This document shows positions 30,701 through 43,071 of a stretch of DNA of 64,000 bases, piece after piece. The stretch lies in assembly GCF_000178955.2 (NCBI RefSeq), contig NC_016631.1, forward strand, positions 4,092,001-4,156,000, written 5' to 3'. The position numbers and the translations under genes are program-made. Source of the stretch: Granulicella mallensis MP5ACTX8 (lineage in GTDB: Bacteria; Acidobacteriota; Terriglobia; Terriglobales; Acidobacteriaceae). The notes under the pieces were generated by a model that was given only the letters and a program-made list of their open reading frames with translations, ran no database searches and had not been told where the DNA came from. Positions within the stretch are counted from its first letter, which is position 1. Every line of letters starts with the position of its first letter.

Positions 30701-33700
30701 GAGCACGAGAACGCCGCACCCTTCACTGCGCACAAATCCATCCGCACCGGCACTGAAGGTGCTGCACCGACCTTTGCGAGACAAAGCACGCGCACGGGAA
30801 AGTGCGACGGTATTATCCGGCGAAAGAATCAGGTTCACTCCTCCTGCAAGGGCGAGATCACACTCTCCGTGACGCAGGTTCTGGCAAGCGGTATGGATGG
30901 CGGCAAGTGAGGATGAACAGGCTGTATCGAGAACCAGGCTCGGGCCATGGAAGCCGAAGAAGTAGGAGAGGCGGCCAGCCGCAGCGTTCAGCGGGTTGCC
31001 GCTGAGGAAGTAGCTGTCGATAGGCGAAGTTGAAGCGTTTTTTAGTTGAAGGTTGGCATAATCATTCGTCGTGATCCCAACATACACACCCGTCTGGCTT
31101 CCCTTGAGACTCTCGGCAGGCAGTCCGGCATGCTCCAGCGCCTCATGGCTGACCTCGAGAAGCAGGCGATGCTGGGGGTCCATGGATGCTGCTTCTCGTG
31201 GAGTGAGTTTGAAGAACGCCGGGTCGAACTGATCCACATTCCGAAGAAAACCGCCATGACGATTGTAGGTACGGCCTTTAGCTTCCGTATCAGGATCGTA
31301 ATACGCTTCAACGTCCCAACGTTCTCCGGGAATCTCGGTAATAGCGTCAACACCATCGCGCAAAAGCCGCCAATATGCGTCCAGGCTGTCAGCATCGCCT
31401 GGAAAACGGCAACTCATGCCGATGATTGCGACTCCTTCGTCAGCATCCTCCTTGAGCGAAAAGCTTTGCGTCGGCGTAGAGGATGCGAAAGATGCAACCG
31501 GTCCAGGAGTGCCGACAGCCCGGGATCTTTCTTGATGTGGAGATATGGAACGCGTCTCTCTGAGACTGCTCACCGTGGCAGACGAAGTCTCTGCAAAAGT
31601 GCCACTGTGCTCAAGCAGAGCATCAGCCAATGCATGAATGGACGGCTGATCGAACAGCACGGTAGCGGGCAGGCTGACACCAGTCGCTTTTTGCAACTGC
31701 GAACGAAGCTCGACCGCCATGAGCGAATCCATGCCCATATCGAAAAAACCCTGGTCGCGATCGAGTGTTCCCTGTTGATACCCCGTCCCGAACCCGAGAA
31801 CATCGGCCGTTTTTTGCTCAATCAGTTCAGCAAAGAAGCGCCGCCGCTCCCCACTTGACAAGCGCATGTATGCCGGAGGCGCCGCTATATGCGGAGTAGT
31901 ATCTACGTGCGTCACATTGTCAATTAATCCGCGGATGGAATCGAGGAACGAACGTTGCCCACGCGCTTCATACGACTGCTGAAAAACATTCCAGTCAACG
32001 TCCGCAATCGTGACTTGCGTAGTTCCCGATAGATAGTCCAGCGCATCGAGTGCCGTAGCTGGATCAAAGGTATTGATTCCAATACCTCGCAATAATGTCT
32101 CGGTCACCTGAGAGGTCATACCGCCTTGCGCCCAAGGTCCCCAATTGATACTCGTTGCGGGTAATCCAAGCATCTGGCGGTAATGAGCCAGTGAATCGAG
32201 ATAACTGTTTGCTGCCATATAGTGCGCCTGCTTGGGCGATCCCCATACAGAAGCAATTGAGGAGTAAAGAATAAAAAAGTCCAGAGGTAAATGGCGGCTG
32301 TGATCGTGCAGCAGCCACGCTCCGACGGTCTTCGGGCGTAGCACCGCCTCCAGATCTGCGAAATCTACCTCCAGAAAAGCCTTGTAACCTGCGACACCTG
32401 CGGCGTGGATGATGCCACGTAACGGTGCAACTCCTCCGGCGAGCCTTTCAAAGAGCTTCCGCACCTGACCCGCATCGCCGATATCACACGCTTCAGCCTG
32501 AACCGTTACGCCTCGGCTTCGAAGTACGGTTATGGCCTCGTGGGCGTTGCGTGTTGCCGGGCCCTGCCTTCCGGTGAGGATGAGGGAGCGGGCACCCCGG
32601 GCAATGAGCCACTCTGCGGTCCGCATGCCCAAAGCTCCAAAGCCCCCAGTGATTAAATAGGAAGCATCTGGATCAACACGCAATGGGGAATAAACCGGAG
32701 CTTGAATCGGCCGCGTAAGTCGGGCAGCGTAGCGCATACCGGAGCGCAGCGCCACCTGATCTTCTCTTCCACCATTCAGAATCTCTGCCAGAAGTACCTC
32801 AGGTTCGTCATCCGACGCCGTCTGAGCTAGATCAATGAGCGATCCGAACAAATCGGAGTGTTCCGCCAGGGCACCCTTGGCAAGACCGCGCATCGACGCA
32901 TGCGTAAGTCCCGAGATCTGCGGCGAAGAGCCAGCTCCGACGACATCGCGCGTAACGACCCACAGCTTCACGCTATTCTTGGGCCGAATCGTGCTGACCT
33001 TCTGAACCAGCAGGAGCAAGGCTGCTGCATGAGAAAAGGGTTCTCCTTTATCCAGCCCCCACAGAAAAACTATGCGCCGATTGTCACCGCCGAAATGGGA
33101 AATCAACTCCTGAAACTGTTCTCCGTTTCGCGGATCAATCGAAACTTCTTTAAGGGCTTCCATTCCGCTCGCGCGAATCTCGGCGGCACCGGCATTCACC
33201 AGAGTACACACCACACCCCTGGCTGCGAGCAGCCGTGCGAGCCTGCGGCCCAAGCCATCCTGATCTGCAAAGATAAGCCAGCTGGAGCCTCTTGGCTCTG
33301 TCAATGCCATCGACTTCGCAGGCATCTCCTCCCACGAGATATGAGAGAACCACCGCTGGATCGCAGGATCTCCAACTGGTGTCGTTGGCAGCACCTGTGA
33401 ATGAACAGAGGAATTTACAACGGCTGCAACCTCCGGCTTTTCCAGCCAGAATCGCTGCCGCTCGAATGGATAGTTAGGCAGCATGCCTTCAGGCTGGCCG
33501 CTCTCGACAAAGATGCGGTCCCAATCGGCACTGAGTCCGCGGATGTAGAGCGCCGCGACTGCGCGCTCCAGCGAAGCTCCGGCCCGCAGCGAACCAAGTG
33601 TAGCGTCAATCGCCAGCAAACCGAGTTCTTGCCGGACCTTGCCACGGCTCAATGAGATATTCCGCTGCTTTGTCCAATAGGAGGGATCGGACGCTTGACT

Positions 33701-35701
33701 GCTCGAGATCTGCTCACCGCTGTCACTGCTTATCAGCTTTACGGAGGGCTGCGCCAGGCGGATCTCACGCAGAATCTGCCCCCACTCCTGCTCCGAGTCC
33801 CACGCGGCAAGCAGCCGCTGTGCATCCTCGCGCTTCATCACACCCGCAAGACAAGCCGCGACCAACTGGCCGGCACCAATACCTAGAACTACATAAGGCT
33901 CGACGCTCCAGGATCGCCACAACTGCGCCCAGGCATAACCTGCCGCGAATCTGCCGAGTCTTGAATAAAGCGCATCTAGAGGAACACCGCAGCTATCGAA
34001 AGCTCTCCGAAACGCTGCCTCTGTTTGGTATAACTCAGCTGCCGAACGTACTGCGCGCTCGTCCTGAAGATCAAGACAGAACGCAAGCCGGAAAGCCTTT
34101 CCGCGTTTTATTTGTCCCGTGAAAGTACTGTTCGATGAAAATACATGCGCGGCACGAAAGGAGAAATGGCTGCGCCCAACAGCAGCCGATCGACAAACAG
34201 CCGATATTTCTTCAGCAGAGGCTCCCTCGAGCATTTGTCTGTAGTCTTTCGTGAGAGATTCCAAAGCCGTTGCAGATTTTGCAGAGACCAGCAACGTCGT
34301 CCGGCCGATAGCTCGGGGAGCCATAGCTGGAGGTTCTTCAATCAAAGCGTGGGCCGTAGTTCCGCTAAATCCAAAAGAACTTAGTCCGGCGATCCTCTTT
34401 GCCTTGCCTGTTGGCCAGGAGATCGGCTCCTGTGCGACCGTGATCGGGATCGACGCCCAAGGTGTTAATGGATTTAGTCTTTCAAGGTGAAGCTGCGCGG
34501 GGATGCGCCCATTTTTAAATGAAAGAAGTATCTTAATAAGCCCAGCAATACCGGCTGCCGACTCGAGGTGCCCAATATTGGTCTTAACCGATCCAATGGG
34601 TAGTGGGCTGGCCGCTGGTCGGTTGGCTCCATACACATGGGTCTGTGCTTCGACCTCAATCGGATCGCCAAGCGAGGTACCAGTACCATGCGCCTCTATG
34701 TAGCCGATCTCTTCCGGGGCGAGACCGGCCTGCTCCAGAGCACGCCGCATCACACGTTCCTGTGATGCTCGGCTCGGCACTGTCAAGCCACCACTAGCTC
34801 CATCCTGATCGACTGCGGTACCGCGCACGACACCGAGAATGCGGTCCCCATCTGCAACTGCGTCGTCAAGTCGCTTGAGAACCACTATGCCGCAGCCTTC
34901 TCCACGCACGTATCCATCAGCAGCCGCATCGAACGCCTTTGAACGGCCGTCGGGCGACAACATGCGCGCCTGCGAAAAGCTCACCATCACTTCAGGAGAG
35001 AGAATCAGGTGCACCCCACCCGCAAGCGCCATCTTTGTATCGCCAGACCGTAGACTTTCGCAAGCTAAATGCAGGCTGACAAGCGATGACGAGCACGCGG
35101 TATCAATAGCCATACTCGGTCCCGTCAATCCAAGCACATACGACAGCCTTCCTGCCGCCATGTTCAAGGCTGTCCCGGTTCCGACGTAGCTGCTGGATTG
35201 CGTCGGCAAAGAGCCTAGCCGAATCGCATGATCGAAAGTAGTGATGCCGACATACACGCCGGTTCGCGATCCTTCAATACTCTTGGGCGAGATATTGCTG
35301 TTTTCCAGTGCCTCCCACGCTACCTCGAGTAAGAGCTTCTGCTGCGGATCCAGGAACAAAGCTTCCCGCGGAGCAATGTTGAAGAAAGCAGCATCGAAAC
35401 GATCGATCTGCTCGAGAAAAGCTCCATAACGTGTAGCCATCTTGCCGGGTGTCGCCGGATCGGCATCGTAATACTCATCTATATTCCATCGATCCCGCGG
35501 GATTTCGCTCACAGCGTTGCGTTCACCGTCCAGCAGATCCCAAAAACGCTCCGGTGTAATACTTCCGCCTGGAAATCGGCATGCGGCTCCTATAATCGCG
35601 ATCGGTTGATTGCGCTCTGCACGAAGAGTCTCGATCTCGCGACGACGAAGACGTAACTCTTCGAGAGCTGCCTTCAGGCTCGCTGTCCCTTGTGGATTCA
35701 T
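21794..35701 (-). CDS. PKS-NRPS protein 2, KS-AT(dead)-KR-ACP-KS-AT-ACP-C-A(Orn-like)-PCP-C-A(Gly)-PCP
   Basis: 4635 residues. KS1 (32-455) has DTACSSS with C203. An AT-like region (540-750) has GIGAG at 607-611 where GHSxG should be. KR follows (GGFGALG 1019-1025, Y1161 in YMAAN, no LDD motif), then ACP (S1326). KS2 (1422-1850, C1595), an intact AT (GHSVG at 2032-2036, HAFH at 2134-2137, malonyl-type) and ACP (S2346) have no reductive domain. After a disordered/coiled linker come C (HHIISDG), A, PCP, C (HHIVSDG), A and PCP; no release domain. The first A pocket reads D-M-E-N-M-G-A-V-N, nearest to hydroxyornithine/ornithine (DMENLGLIN) but with two to three changes. The second reads D-I-L-Q-L-G-V-I-W, one change from the Gly code. 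The ATG overlaps the stop of protein 1 (ATGA). Confidence 0.95.
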   Translation of the reverse strand: MNPQGTASLKAALEELRLRRREIETLRAERNQPIAIIGAACRFPGGSITPERFWDLLDGERNAVSEIPRDRWNIDEYYDADPATPGKMATRYGAFLEQIDRFDAAFFNIAPREALFLDPQQKLLLEVAWEALENSNISPKSIEGSRTGVYVGITTFDHAIRLGSLPTQSSSYVGTGTALNMAAGRLSYVLGLTGPSMAIDTACSSSLVSLHLACESLRSGDTKMALAGGVHLILSPEVMVSFSQARMLSPDGRSKAFDAAADGYVRGEGCGIVVLKRLDDAVADGDRILGVVRGTAVDQDGASGGLTVPSRASQERVMRRALEQAGLAPEEIGYIEAHGTGTSLGDPIEVEAQTHVYGANRPAASPLPIGSVKTNIGHLESAAGIAGLIKILLSFKNGRIPAQLHLERLNPLTPWASIPITVAQEPISWPTGKAKRIAGLSSFGFSGTTAHALIEEPPAMAPRAIGRTTLLVSAKSATALESLTKDYRQMLEGASAEEISAVCRSAAVGRSHFSFRAAHVFSSNSTFTGQIKRGKAFRLAFCLDLQDERAVRSAAELYQTEAAFRRAFDSCGVPLDALYSRLGRFAAGYAWAQLWRSWSVEPYVVLGIGAGQLVAACLAGVMKREDAQRLLAAWDSEQEWGQILREIRLAQPSVKLISSDSGEQISSSQASDPSYWTKQRNISLSRGKVRQELGLLAIDATLGSLRAGASLERAVAALYIRGLSADWDRIFVESGQPEGMLPNYPFERQRFWLEKPEVAAVVNSSVHSQVLPTTPVGDPAIQRWFSHISWEEMPAKSMALTEPRGSSWLIFADQDGLGRRLARLLAARGVVCTLVNAGAAEIRASGMEALKEVSIDPRNGEQFQELISHFGGDNRRIVFLWGLDKGEPFSHAAALLLLVQKVSTIRPKNSVKLWVVTRDVVGAGSSPQISGLTHASMRGLAKGALAEHSDLFGSLIDLAQTASDDEPEVLLAEILNGGREDQVALRSGMRYAARLTRPIQAPVYSPLRVDPDASYLITGGFGALGMRTAEWLIARGARSLILTGRQGPATRNAHEAITVLRSRGVTVQAEACDIGDAGQVRKLFERLAGGVAPLRGIIHAAGVAGYKAFLEVDFADLEAVLRPKTVGAWLLHDHSRHLPLDFFILYSSIASVWGSPKQAHYMAANSYLDSLAHYRQMLGLPATSINWGPWAQGGMTSQVTETLLRGIGINTFDPATALDALDYLSGTTQVTIADVDWNVFQQSYEARGQRSFLDSIRGLIDNVTHVDTTPHIAAPPAYMRLSSGERRRFFAELIEQKTADVLGFGTGYQQGTLDRDQGFFDMGMDSLMAVELRSQLQKATGVSLPATVLFDQPSIHALADALLEHSGTFAETSSATVSSLRETRSISPHQERSRAVGTPGPVASFASSTPTQSFSLKEDADEGVAIIGMSCRFPGDADSLDAYWRLLRDGVDAITEIPGERWDVEAYYDPDTEAKGRTYNRHGGFLRNVDQFDPAFFKLTPREAASMDPQHRLLLEVSHEALEHAGLPAESLKGSQTGVYVGITTNDYANLQLKNASTSPIDSYFLSGNPLNAAAGRLSYFFGFHGPSLVLDTACSSSLAAIHTACQNLRHGECDLALAGGVNLILSPDNTVALSRARALSRKGRCSTFSAGADGFVRSEGCGVLVLKRLVDAKAAGDRILGIVRGSAVNHDGASTGFTAPNGRAQEAVMRSALGKIPAASVDYVEAHGTGTPLGDPIEVQALAAVYGKDRIGHNKLLIGSAKTNIGHTESAAGMAGVIKMLLAFEHEQIPAHLHCEQPSEIIPWHAIAIEVCSYRLSWPRTERPRRAGVSSFGASGTNAHLILEEAPLAASAALESKREVYPLVLSAKTDMALLELAARYERWLGANPELDIAAVSASASVGRSHWSHRLAMAVSSREDAVAMLKQFQQGDKKEVRRQVAARIAFLFTGQGSQYAGMGQYLYKTYPVFREVLDRCCAIADPLLPGSLLDAMFFRKEVLDQTAFCQPALFSFQVALVALLKQFGVSPDAVIGHSVGEFAAAVAADVFSLEDGLRIILERGRLMQELPATGKMVAVLADISIVQEVIAPYSSTISIAAVNGSLNTVISGEVSSIAAVLDVLSARQVRFIPLNTSHAFHSSLIEPMLDRFEASARAVHVAPPAIPLYSNLTGTLHREALDGNYWRRHARQAVQFSAGIQSLVGDGLDVLIEIGPNAVLLGMARASLPAGWQGESVGVQGPQREEEAFIGALLKLYRRGMDIRWAAFQPQPAHRIDLPQYAFQRERVWFEAKGSPAVQPLANPLLSSDQPIPSGGTTEDWLRTKMSELIHVASETLDIDQSFLDMGTDSIVLIEATLLIEKQYGTKLSMGRFFNDLHTVRLLAAYLDKNYPRKNYPPQVPKAVELITPAVSSPENSAAPSEQSVERMLLEQNQMLIRLLADQADLVRSILGKSAPESGMNRPIATTWETADSQDGSSVVTRPGSSPSRTAVDEPSDRPPLLRQERPEQVPLSYAQERLWMLEQLGVPGGAYTISAGMRLPGDLDVSAFESAMAALTERHESLRTRFRSRDGVAYQVIDPAGRVSIPVEDLSHLSREDRKRELQRIGAEEVSKSFDLETGPLLRVRLLRLEATEHVILLAMHHIISDGWSMGVLIREIGMLYSGFTRGLSAKLAPLPVQYVDYALWQRGWLQGEALERQRRYWQEQLAGAPTALELPLDYVRPKQQSFRGATLPVELGATLTSALERLARKEGATLFMVLLSAFQLVLSRWSGQDDVVVGTPIANRTEPAAEGLIGFFVNTLALRAELKNSGSFRELLVQVRERTLGAYAHQDLPFEQVVELLRPERDMGRQPVFQAMLALNLVPEELTLPGLAAERIEFEALTTNFDLTLNLTASPEGLSGRLEYATDLFAPATMERLYGSFRRVLEAVVTDPEQPIGKIALLSVEERDQLLVGWNATEIPYPSEATIHSLFEGHVEQSPEATAVVFEEESLSYGELNRRANRLAHELVDLGVRPDDRVAICVARSLEMVVAQLAVLKAGGAYVPLDPAYPVDRLSYMLADSGPVAVLTHGVARGTLKQALGGLEVPVLDLDLEASWHNRPETNPDAKALGLRSTHLAYVIYTSGSTGQPKGVLIEHRGVVNMIEALKSHYRIVQSDRMLQFASSAFDMSIEEIFGALLSGATLVLRSDRWLKSNEGFIACCKCFKITIANLPSAFWEQLIKEEALAIPQCLRQIMIGGQAVSQSALVRWFKRDGHRPRLINAYGPTEASVNSTLLDVRPEDVIHSSIGRPISNTRIYLLDEYGEPVPVGVAGELYVGGAGVGRGYLNRAELTAERFIASPFVAGDRLYKTGDLARYLSDGNIEYLGRNDFQVKIRGFRIELGEIESLLCQHAGVGEAVVVARGAAEDKRLVAYYTAAVGASVEVELLRGHLSATLPGYMVPSAYVRMESFPLSPNGKLDRKALPAPDDEAYVRRGYEAPVGEMEETVARVFAEVLGVERVGRNDSFFELGGHSLMAMRVLSRLHSAKLRIDVRDLFSYPVVQDLAARIPFLELALLPAIERVQEHQDLPLSFAQQRLWFLSQMEGVSEAYHMPAALRLSGTLNQAALQFALDRIVARHEVLRTRFVVVEGEPVQRIDGAEAGFTLERRDLSGVPDQEERLSILVVEEARAGFDLERGPLVRGCLVRLGEQEHALLVTMHHIVSDGWSIGILVKEFGALYAASCAQEVDPLPELSIQYGDYAHWQRQWLGGEALEPQAEYWGRTLSGSPTLLSLPSDYRRPAQQSYAGGRVSLELDRDLTERLKALSQRHGTTLFMTVLSGFAVLLSRLSGEQDVVIGTPVANRTQRETEELIGFFVNMLALRVDFTGQPTVSELLKRVRQTSIGAQAHQELPFEQVVERLKPSRSLAHSPIFQVMFAWQNNEVSDLDLPGLRLSGLESESSVAKFDLTLDLSETDAGIVGSLEYATSLFRSETVERYGQYLVRLLEAMTRGEDERVSQLSMLPAEEREQLLVEWNATEVAYPSESTVHGLFEAQVEGSPESTALVFEEERVSYGELNCRANRLAHELLELGVRPDDRVAICVERSVAMVVALLGVLKAGGAYVPLDPAYPVDRLSYMLADSGPVAVLTHGAARETLEQALGELEIPVLDLDLEASWHNRPETNPDAQALGLRSSHLAYVIYTSGSTGTPKGVMVEHRNTVNLLCSFAQMLVIETSDVLAAVTPISFDISGLELWLPLLHGAKIVLVPRKISAAGEALAELVIDNKVSILQATPATWRLLANADPTKRYELKVLCGGEAMPHDLLPILPNFGADVFNVYGPTETTIWSTAYLCNINENSVPSIGRPISNTRIYILDEHGEPVPVGVAGELYIGGAGVGRGYLNRAELTAERFIASPFVAGDRLYKTGDLARYLSDGNIEYLGRNDFQVKIRGFRIELGEIESLLCQHAGVGEAVVVARGEAEEKRLVAYYTAAVGASVEVELLRGHLSATLPGYMVPSAYVRMESFPLSPNGKLDRKALPAPDDEAYVRRGYEAPVGEMEETVARVFAEVLGVERVGRNDSFFELGGHSLMAVRVIARLEEQLGIKMSVREIFNKPTIASLGLWIDLTSERLTSDAELQTLVENLSAEEVSQLLLGEK
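23510..25770. repeat. 2.26-kb dispersed NRPS repeat, copy in protein 2
   Basis: Counterpart of 10733-12993. The match stops sharply on both sides at the substrate-pocket parts of the A domains, which differ (Gly and Orn-like here, Val and Thr in protein 4). Confidence 0.9.
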
Positions 35702-38700
35702 TTGCCGCCAATCTCCTTTGCAATTAACTCTGTAAGCTCTTCTTCATTCAGGTCTCGAGAATCTTCCTCGATATCGGCTGTCCCCAGGTCCATGGTGAGT
35801 TCGCGAAGCAGATGATCCGTCAGAGCCGCGATCGTGGGGAAAGTGAAGAGAAGTGTGCCGGGTAGGGTGCGGCCCAATGTCGAGGAAAGCCGGTTGGTTA
35901 GTTCAAGCGCCAAAATTGAATCGCCCCCCATTTCTAAAAATGACTGTGTCGATGTGATAGCTTCCACGTTCGGTAGGCGCAGGGTTTCTGAGAAGATCTC
36001 CAGCAGTCTTGCTGCAAGCCAGTCAAAACGGTCGACTGAGGCGCAGGAGCGCAGAGCGATTACAAATTCCGTATCTCGGTCCAGACCTTCGTGCCGCTCT
36101 GTCGGTAATCCGGCAAGCTGTGACGAGGTAATTGCCGACACGCTCTTTCTGGATAGTTTTGCGGAGGCTAGTTGAGTGACACCGATTTGAATCGCTCCAG
36201 AGCTCATCAACTGCCCGAGCATGGTCAACGCCACGTCCGCAGGCAGTGCTGCAACGCCGAACGACGACATACGCTCGACTGCAGCCCTTCCATACTCTGT
36301 GGCTGCCATACCCAGATCGGCCCATGGCCCCCAGTTCACACTCAGTGCGGGCTTGCCTGTCGCCCTACGATGATGCGCGAGGGTATCAAGCACGAAGTTA
36401 GCAGCGGCATAGCTCCCCTGGCCCGGCAGGGTCACCAGCGATGCCATGGAAGAGAACAGCACAAAGTGATCAAGCGCTATGTCACGGCTCGCCAGATGCA
36501 GGTTCCATGCGCCTTCTGCTTTTCCAGCACCGCTACGATAAAAACGTTCACCGTCTTGAGCCAAAAGAAGCCCATCGTCAAGCGTACCGGCGAGATGAAA
36601 GATCCCCTTCAACGGCGGCATTGAATTCTCAATTTCCCGAACCACCGCCATCGTTTCATCTGTATTCGCCAGGTCACAGCGGAAGAAGCGCGTCTTCTCA
36701 TTGACTGACTGCTGCGGGACGGTCCGACCGAGAAGCGCAACATTGCCCGCTCCCCTCTCCAGAAGCCACTTTGTCAGGCGTGTGCCAAGACCACCCACGC
36801 CGCCGGTGATCAGGTATGTTGCATTCTCCTCAAAGCCGGGCGGCAGATTACTTTCCATGGGCTGATGGTCGTGAAGGATCTTGGCCGCATAGCGCTGGCC
36901 GTCCCGCAAGGCGAGCCTAGCTTCACCGAATCTCCCCTCGATCGCATCTAGCAAACAAGCACTGGGTCTGGCGGGATCTACATCCAGTAGCCCCCCCCAT
37001 AACTCCGGATGCTCTGCCTCAATTGCCTGGCCTAATCCCCAGAGTGCAGCCTGTGAGACTGCGGGTACGTCTTGTTCTAAGATTGGCATCGCCCCGGCAG
37101 TAACGAGCCACAAATGGGTTTTGCTGCCACTAGCTAGGTTTCCTTTAAGCATTCGAACGAGCGCGAGGACGCTGGAACTGACCTTAGAGCGACCCGCCAT
37201 ATCAGTCGGCTCCAGATCGAGGCTCCCCAAATGAACGACGCCCTGCAGAGTCTGGTCATTCAGCGACAGCTTTTCTACCTCTACTTCGGAGATGAGCGAG
37301 CAAGTATTTCCCTTCCGACTCAACTCCATTGCGAGCTGCGCTCCTACTCCTCCGCTGTCCGCAAGGATCAGCCAATGGCCTACACTTGCCGACCGCGGGC
37401 CCGGCGTGCTTTTCAGTAACTCCCAGTGGCGACGATAGAGCACTGCATCCGAATGTTCATCAGCTTTTACATTGCCTGGCAGTGAATGCTCTTGCGTGAA
37501 CGCCTCTATCCAATAACGATTTCGCTCAAACGGATAAGTCGGTAACCCCAATTGCTGTGGTTGAATATTGGAAGCGAGCACCGCCCAGTCAACATTTCCC
37601 CCATTCAAATAGAAGTCAGCAAGTTGATCCAAGATCGAAGTCCAACAGGCCGCGCTCGGGCTGATAGGAAGCACCCAGTCAGCCTCCTGGCACATCTCGG
37701 ACGATTCCAGAAACAACACTGACTCATCGAGAGAGGTGGCGAAGACCAGCGCTGCCTCCTTCCCAATCCCTTCCCAACTGATCGCCTGTGGTCTCACACC
37801 AAACCTGACCCAGAGTTGAGCCAGAACGGACTGGACGTCTGAAACTGAAATTGCCCGAGTCTCTAGCTCTCCGGGCTCTGAACCTAGCAACTTCCGGAAG
37901 GCGGGGAGCATAGTCGCCAACTCGTGCGCGGTCTCTCCGGCGCCATATTCTCCGCAGAAGTGAAACACAATTCGGCGGCGCACGCTTGTGGCTCTCGGCT
38001 TCTCTCTGTGCGCCAACTTCGTCAGAAGTTCTTCGCGACTCGAGAATATGATTGCCTGACGATGTGCCAGGAAAGAGCGGCTGCGATTGACTGTATAGGC
38101 GAAGTCCTCAAGCTGCGTTTCAGGATGCTTCTTGAGAAACTCGGCATAAGAGTCCGCGATCTTCCCTAAAGCTTCCGGTGTTCGCGCCGCGAAAGCCAGC
38201 AGGTTCGCTCTATGCTGCTGGACGACCGCTCTCTCCGAACGAACCGGCCCCTCTGCGAGAATCGCATGGGCATTCGTTCCTCCAAATCCAAATGAACTTA
38301 TTCCAGCGATCCGCCCTGCCGTCCCAGCCTTCCAGCGCATGACATCCTGGGGCACATGAAACGGCTTATCTGCTATCGCAATATAAGGATTCATAGAGGT
38401 GAAGTGAAGGTGGGGGGGCACTTCTTGATGTCTGAGTGCGAGAGTGGCTTTGATGAGACCGGCGATGCCAGCCGCAGCCTCTAAATGGCCGATATTTGTC
38501 TTCACCGATCCCAACCAACAAAGATCATCCTGAGTGCGATTTTCTTCAAGGACTTCGATCAGAGAGTTCAGCTCGATCGGGTCGCCTAGTCGTGTACCTG
38601 TACCATGCGCCTCAACCATGCCGACATCGCAAGCTTTTACTCCAGCCTCTCGCAATGCCTCTCGGATCACCGCCTGCTGTGCCGGCCCGTTCGGAGCGGT

Positions 38701-41511
38701 TAAGCCATTGCTGCGGCCGTCCTGATTCACAGCCACGCCTCGTACCACAGCCTGAATGCGATCTCCAGCACGGATAGCTTCAGAAAGGCGTTTCAAAAAC
38801 ACGACGCCTACGCCTTCCCCACGCACATAACCATTGGCCTTCTCATCGAAAGCCCTGCACACCCCATCGGGTGAAAGCATGCCTGCCTGAGTAAACGCAG
38901 CACTGAGTTGCGGCACAAGAATAAGATTCGCTCCGCCCACCAGTGCCGTGTCACATTCCCCACGCCGGAGCGCCTGGCAGGCTTGGTGCAACGCAACCAG
39001 AGAGGAGGAACACGCGGTATCAACACTCCAGCTTGGCCCGCGGAGATCAAAAACATAGGAGATGCGGTTAGCTGCAATACTGAGTGCATTGCCCGTTGTC
39101 GCATATGGGCTGATATCGGCCGACGCCTGCCATATCAACCGAGCATAATCAGAACCACTGATGCCCACCATAACTGCAGTGCGGCTGCCTGCCAGGCTGG
39201 ACGGCGCAATTCCGCTATCTTCTATTGCCTCCCAAGCCACTTCAAGTAGCAAACGCTGCTGCGGATCCATCATCTCCGCTTCGCGGGCATTGATACCGAA
39301 TAGCTCTGCGTCAAAACGGTCGACCTCTTCGAGCATGCCCGTCGGAGGAAGGCCCATTACGCGACGAGGAGAAGCAGCGACCGCATCCTGACCATTCTTC
39401 AACAACTGCCAGAACGCCTCTGGATTGTTTGCACCAGGAAAACGGCATCCCATGCCGATGATTGCGATTGGCTCATTCTCACTGCCATGCATGGCACGTA
39501 TTTCATCTACAGGCTGCTCGTTGAGTCGCTGCGCCAGGAGCGCAATGCTCGGATAGTCATAGAGAAGAGTTGGCATAAACGGGCGTCCAAGGTACTCCTC
39601 CAATTCGCCCGACAAGGTAATCGCATCACTCGAGTTCAGGCCGTACGTGCTGAATGGTTGCCAAGGATCAAGCTCCTGCATCGGAATACCTGCCAGGCGC
39701 GAAATGCGCGCTGCCAGCCACATTTCCAGATTGCTCCTTTCGGATCGGCTCGAAACTTCCGGTACCACAGTGTTCAGCTTTTGCCATTTCGCAATAATCT
39801 CCAGTCCCACGCCCTGGAGATATGCGGTGCGAACTTGGCGTCTCTGAACCTTTCCGCTCGAAGTGCGAAGAATGCTGGCTGGCCGTAGAAAAACCACGGC
39901 ATGTAGCGAGGCGCCATGCTCTTCGGACAAAGCGCGGCGGATAGCGGATGCCGTGGCCTCAGAATCGAGCGATCGCATGGCCTCGCGGCGCACCTCTATA
40001 GCCAGCACGATGCGCTCTTCTCCGTCCTCCTCTACAGAGAAGGCTGCTGCAGCATGTGACGCAAGCGCTGGATCGGCGTCCTCCGCAGTGCGCTCCAAAT
40101 CGTGGGGATAGAGATTCCTGCCCGCAACAATAATCAGGTCTTTAAGCCTGCCGGTTATAAAGAGATCATCGCCATTGAGAAAACCAAGATCACCGGTGCG
40201 AAGATAGACGTTTTCGTCTGAATGACCTCCCTCGATATGCGCGCTGAAAACCTCCTTGGACTCTTCCTCACGTCTCCAATATCCCTTGCCGACGCTTGGA
40301 CCAGCAAACCAGATCTCACCAACTTCTCCTGCACGGCAGAGAGTACGAGTCTCAGGATCGACAATCTTCAGCGCGTGCTCTCCCCAGGTCGAACCGCAAG
40401 ACACTAACTGTTGTGCACCGGCATCAGCCGACTCTACGGCTATTCCATGACTAAGCTGATCGGTATTGAATCGCTGCAGGAGAGGATACGTATCCTTGGG
40501 TTGACCTGCAATGAACAGTGTGGCTTCGGCCATTCCATAAACAGGTCGCATCGCTCTGGCGTTAAAGCCACAGGGGGAAAACTCCCGCGTAAATCGCTCA
40601 ATGGTAGAAGCACGAACGGGCTCAGAACCACTCAAAGCCGCGCTCCAACTACTGAGGTCTAAGTGCGCCTTCTCCTCAGCACTCACTTTTTGCGCACAAA
40701 GCAGATAGGCCGAGTCCGGCGCCGCACAAGCTGTGCCTCCAAACTTCGTAATGGCATGAAGCCAGCGAGCCGGTCTCTGCATAAAAGCTGCAGGATCCAT
40801 CAGCACCGTCTGGCCGCCGGCAAAAAGCGGTAGAAGAACGGTGCCCAACAAACCCATATCGTGGAAGAGCGGCAGCCAACTGACACTAACCAAGTCCTCT
40901 CCGGCCGCCACGCAAGAAGCAATCTGCCTGACGTTTGCCAAAATGTTGCCGTGGCTGACCATTACTCCCTTGGGAATGCCAGTCGATCCGGAAGTGTACT
41001 GCAGGAATGCTAGGGTCCCGCCATCCACTGCGGGCCGTACCCAGCCAGCTGCAGCCTGTGGGCTATTGCGATCTATTGCGACAACTGGAATCTGTCCCAC
41101 TGCAGAAAGATCGTTGCTACGACGCTCCATAGAGTGAAGCGTTGCGCTGTCCACAAGTATTGTCGATGGCCTGCAATCCTGCACAATAGAATGCAGCCGG
41201 TCAGCAAAGCGATTCTTCAAGGGAGGGTACGCTGGCACTGCTACCGCTCCGGCATATAAGCAACCGAGAAATGAAGCGATAAAGTCAATCCCGGAAGGAT
41301 AGAGCAGAAGCACCCTCTCCCCGAATTTACTGCTTGCCTGTAGCCGTGCCGCGACGGAACGCGCTCGCAAATCCAACTCGCTGAATGAGACTCGGTCGAT
41401 CTCGCGCTCTCCGTGTTCTAGAGCAATGAATGCTGTTCGATCGGGCTGTTGTTCTGCGCGAGCCTGAATCATTTCCAGAATACTTTGAGCTACACCATGA
41501 TCTTGAATCAT
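35698..41511 (-). CDS. PKS protein 1, FAAL-ACP-KS-AT(dead)-KR-ACP
   Basis: 1937 residues and the loading protein of the line. The N-terminal fatty acyl-AMP ligase (1-585; [27 protein letters not shown]) activates a fatty acid and passes it to the first ACP (590-665; GLNSS, Ser627, with Asn replacing the usual Asp). KS (679-1095) has DTACSSS with C834 and the two catalytic His (H969, H1009). Residues 1150-1330 align with an AT but have ISWEGIG where GHSxG is expected and are short, so no acyl transfer is expected. KR (GGVGGLG 1570-1576, LDD 1644-1646, Y1701) is of the B type, predicting a D-configured hydroxyl. The final ACP has S1865 in GGDS. Predicted output is a fatty acid extended by one beta-hydroxylated unit. 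ATG with AGG ten bases upstream. Confidence 0.94.
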   Translation of the reverse strand: MIQDHGVAQSILEMIQARAEQQPDRTAFIALEHGEREIDRVSFSELDLRARSVAARLQASSKFGERVLLLYPSGIDFIASFLGCLYAGAVAVPAYPPLKNRFADRLHSIVQDCRPSTILVDSATLHSMERRSNDLSAVGQIPVVAIDRNSPQAAAGWVRPAVDGGTLAFLQYTSGSTGIPKGVMVSHGNILANVRQIASCVAAGEDLVSVSWLPLFHDMGLLGTVLLPLFAGGQTVLMDPAAFMQRPARWLHAITKFGGTACAAPDSAYLLCAQKVSAEEKAHLDLSSWSAALSGSEPVRASTIERFTREFSPCGFNARAMRPVYGMAEATLFIAGQPKDTYPLLQRFNTDQLSHGIAVESADAGAQQLVSCGSTWGEHALKIVDPETRTLCRAGEVGEIWFAGPSVGKGYWRREEESKEVFSAHIEGGHSDENVYLRTGDLGFLNGDDLFITGRLKDLIIVAGRNLYPHDLERTAEDADPALASHAAAAFSVEEDGEERIVLAIEVRREAMRSLDSEATASAIRRALSEEHGASLHAVVFLRPASILRTSSGKVQRRQVRTAYLQGVGLEIIAKWQKLNTVVPEVSSRSERSNLEMWLAARISRLAGIPMQELDPWQPFSTYGLNSSDAITLSGELEEYLGRPFMPTLLYDYPSIALLAQRLNEQPVDEIRAMHGSENEPIAIIGMGCRFPGANNPEAFWQLLKNGQDAVAASPRRVMGLPPTGMLEEVDRFDAELFGINAREAEMMDPQQRLLLEVAWEAIEDSGIAPSSLAGSRTAVMVGISGSDYARLIWQASADISPYATTGNALSIAANRISYVFDLRGPSWSVDTACSSSLVALHQACQALRRGECDTALVGGANLILVPQLSAAFTQAGMLSPDGVCRAFDEKANGYVRGEGVGVVFLKRLSEAIRAGDRIQAVVRGVAVNQDGRSNGLTAPNGPAQQAVIREALREAGVKACDVGMVEAHGTGTRLGDPIELNSLIEVLEENRTQDDLCWLGSVKTNIGHLEAAAGIAGLIKATLALRHQEVPPHLHFTSMNPYIAIADKPFHVPQDVMRWKAGTAGRIAGISSFGFGGTNAHAILAEGPVRSERAVVQQHRANLLAFAARTPEALGKIADSYAEFLKKHPETQLEDFAYTVNRSRSFLAHRQAIIFSSREELLTKLAHREKPRATSVRRRIVFHFCGEYGAGETAHELATMLPAFRKLLGSEPGELETRAISVSDVQSVLAQLWVRFGVRPQAISWEGIGKEAALVFATSLDESVLFLESSEMCQEADWVLPISPSAACWTSILDQLADFYLNGGNVDWAVLASNIQPQQLGLPTYPFERNRYWIEAFTQEHSLPGNVKADEHSDAVLYRRHWELLKSTPGPRSASVGHWLILADSGGVGAQLAMELSRKGNTCSLISEVEVEKLSLNDQTLQGVVHLGSLDLEPTDMAGRSKVSSSVLALVRMLKGNLASGSKTHLWLVTAGAMPILEQDVPAVSQAALWGLGQAIEAEHPELWGGLLDVDPARPSACLLDAIEGRFGEARLALRDGQRYAAKILHDHQPMESNLPPGFEENATYLITGGVGGLGTRLTKWLLERGAGNVALLGRTVPQQSVNEKTRFFRCDLANTDETMAVVREIENSMPPLKGIFHLAGTLDDGLLLAQDGERFYRSGAGKAEGAWNLHLASRDIALDHFVLFSSMASLVTLPGQGSYAAANFVLDTLAHHRRATGKPALSVNWGPWADLGMAATEYGRAAVERMSSFGVAALPADVALTMLGQLMSSGAIQIGVTQLASAKLSRKSVSAITSSQLAGLPTERHEGLDRDTEFVIALRSCASVDRFDWLAARLLEIFSETLRLPNVEAITSTQSFLEMGGDSILALELTNRLSSTLGRTLPGTLLFTFPTIAALTDHLLRELTMDLGTADIEEDSRDLNEEELTELIAKEIGGK

Positions 41512-41906
41512 AACAACCTAAATATCGGATCCCTGAGTGCCGACACACAGCCGTGATATATAGCGAGAAACTACCTGTATGAACGAGCCTGCATAGGTCG
41601 CAATACAGACAGAGCATATTGCTTGGAATCAGACTCAGCGATCACCGATGATCAATGCCTTCTATACCAGTTGGAGAAGGGCGCTCTAGGGCTGAAGAGC
41701 TGGCGACATGTGTTCAATAAGAGCTCTATATGTCACACTAACGCTCACCCCTCTGCTTAGTGGCGTTAGTGATGGCCCAACGCATAGCAGTTCTTCCCTT
41801 GCATCTCGATAATGCGTGCATCGCAATCGGCATCAATGGGCTACGCATGCAAAATGCTTACCTATCGACCTGTCATAAAAACACGCACCGCTGCTAAATA
41901 TTCCCG
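41512..41906. other. intergenic region upstream of the assembly-line genes
   Basis: Non-coding in all frames as far as I can tell. It should contain the promoter for the PKS gene starting at 41511. The only clear structure is the inverted repeat at 41736-41771. I could not assign -35/-10 boxes with confidence. Confidence 0.5.
41736..41771. promoter_or_regulatory. inverted repeat upstream of the FAAL-PKS gene
   Basis: CACTAACGC and GCGTTAGTG form nine-base arms separated by 18 bases, 225 nt upstream of the PKS start and 136 nt beyond the end of the monooxygenase gene. No T-run follows on the minus strand, so a regulator binding site is somewhat more likely than a terminator. Confidence 0.4.
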
Positions 41907-42917
41907 CTAAGTCAGTCTGGAACGAACCATCGACATGACAATAGCCAACTCGTTCAATTCTCGCGTATTAACAGATGTTTCGATAACAAAGGTCGAGTTG
42001 CCCTGTTGAGCCAAATTGACCAGGATGTCAGCAACCTGCTCCCTGTCTCCCACCAGATAAGGACAATCGGACTGCCCCATTCGGAAGGGGTGCAGCCATA
42101 CCCCCGGAACGGTTGGCACACTACTTTCTCCACGCTTGAGTTCGGCATGAAGGCCGCGCTTCCAGGTTGCATCCGTGTTTTGCACTGACACGTCCAGCAT
42201 CTCAGGCCCTAAATCGTCATAAGGGAACAGTTCGATAGCCGCATCCCTGGCAGCATTCCAGCTATCCCTGGTCACAACACCGAAGTGAAGTGCGGCGGGC
42301 ACACCTTTCAACTCATCAAATTGGACAGGTAACATGCGCATACGACTGGCAGCGATGCGATCTGCGATCTGTGCAGCGAATACAGAATGGCCCGCAACAA
42401 ACAATCCAGGCATCAGCTTCTGCGGCACAGCTGGCAGCAACTGTAATTTATTTACCTGATAGAAGTCGCCCTTCGAGCTTACGGGACGCTTGCTAGAAAT
42501 AAGTGAAAGTAGAATCTCACTATACTCATTGAGCCTGCGATAACGGTCCTCGTGCTTCGTCGTATCTCCAAGCGCGGAAAGCTCACCTATCGAAGTACCG
42601 GCGATCAAATTAAGATGCACCTTGCGCTGGTAGATTTGCGCAATCGACGTTATCATTCGAGCCACCATAAACGGATGCATATGGGCCGGATTGACCGCAA
42701 TGATAGGTTCGAGGTGTTTCGATGTAGCGATGATTGACTGCGCAAGGACCCACGGTTCAACGGGGGTACTCGTGCCGGTGAATAACAACATGCCGCAACA
42801 GCTGTTTGCGTCACTCCACTGTGCTAACGCCAAAGAATCCTGCGTATGACGTAGCGAGTCCGGCGTTCGTGGAATTACGGTAAAGACGCGCAAAGAATTG
42901 TGATTACCTGATGTCAT
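41907..42917 (-). CDS. luciferase-like (LLM class) flavin-dependent monooxygenase
   Basis: 336 residues of the bacterial luciferase / alkanesulfonate monooxygenase (SsuD) TIM-barrel family, which uses reduced flavin and oxygen. Visible family features are the N-terminal strand with RVFTVIPR, the segment HPFMVARMITSIAQ followed by HLNLIAGTS, the EDRYRRLNEYSEIL helix, and the late VGDREQVADIL. SsuD-like proteins occur as tailoring oxygenases in PKS-NRPS clusters, so hydroxylation or Baeyer-Villiger-type oxidation of the product is plausible. It lies between panD and the FAAL-PKS gene on the same strand. The substrate cannot be told from sequence. A near-perfect palindrome lies just upstream of its start. 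Confidence 0.82.
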   Translation of the reverse strand: MTSGNHNSLRVFTVIPRTPDSLRHTQDSLALAQWSDANSCCGMLLFTGTSTPVEPWVLAQSIIATSKHLEPIIAVNPAHMHPFMVARMITSIAQIYQRKVHLNLIAGTSIGELSALGDTTKHEDRYRRLNEYSEILLSLISSKRPVSSKGDFYQVNKLQLLPAVPQKLMPGLFVAGHSVFAAQIADRIAASRMRMLPVQFDELKGVPAALHFGVVTRDSWNAARDAAIELFPYDDLGPEMLDVSVQNTDATWKRGLHAELKRGESSVPTVPGVWLHPFRMGQSDCPYLVGDREQVADILVNLAQQGNSTFVIETSVNTRELNELAIVMSMVRSRLT

Positions 42918-42943
42918 GTTTTACCTTGAATGGATGAACACTT

Positions 42944-42972
42944 CATAGGTGCCACAATCCGTGACACCTATG
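42944..42972. promoter_or_regulatory. 29-bp palindrome upstream of the monooxygenase
   Basis: CATAGGTG-c-CAC-aatcc-GTG-a-CACCTATG has 11 of 12 arm positions paired, centred about 40 nt upstream of the ATG at 42917. No T-tract follows. The size and symmetry suit a dimeric repressor or activator site for the biosynthetic operon; an RNA hairpin between panD and the monooxygenase is the alternative. Confidence 0.5.
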
Positions 42973-43071
42973 GTTAAAGTCGACTTCGACACAAAGCACG
43001 ATGCAGTGAGATTGCATCAATCTCTGCGCTTCTGAGCTAAGTCACTATATACGGCGGCAAGCTCGCTTAGA

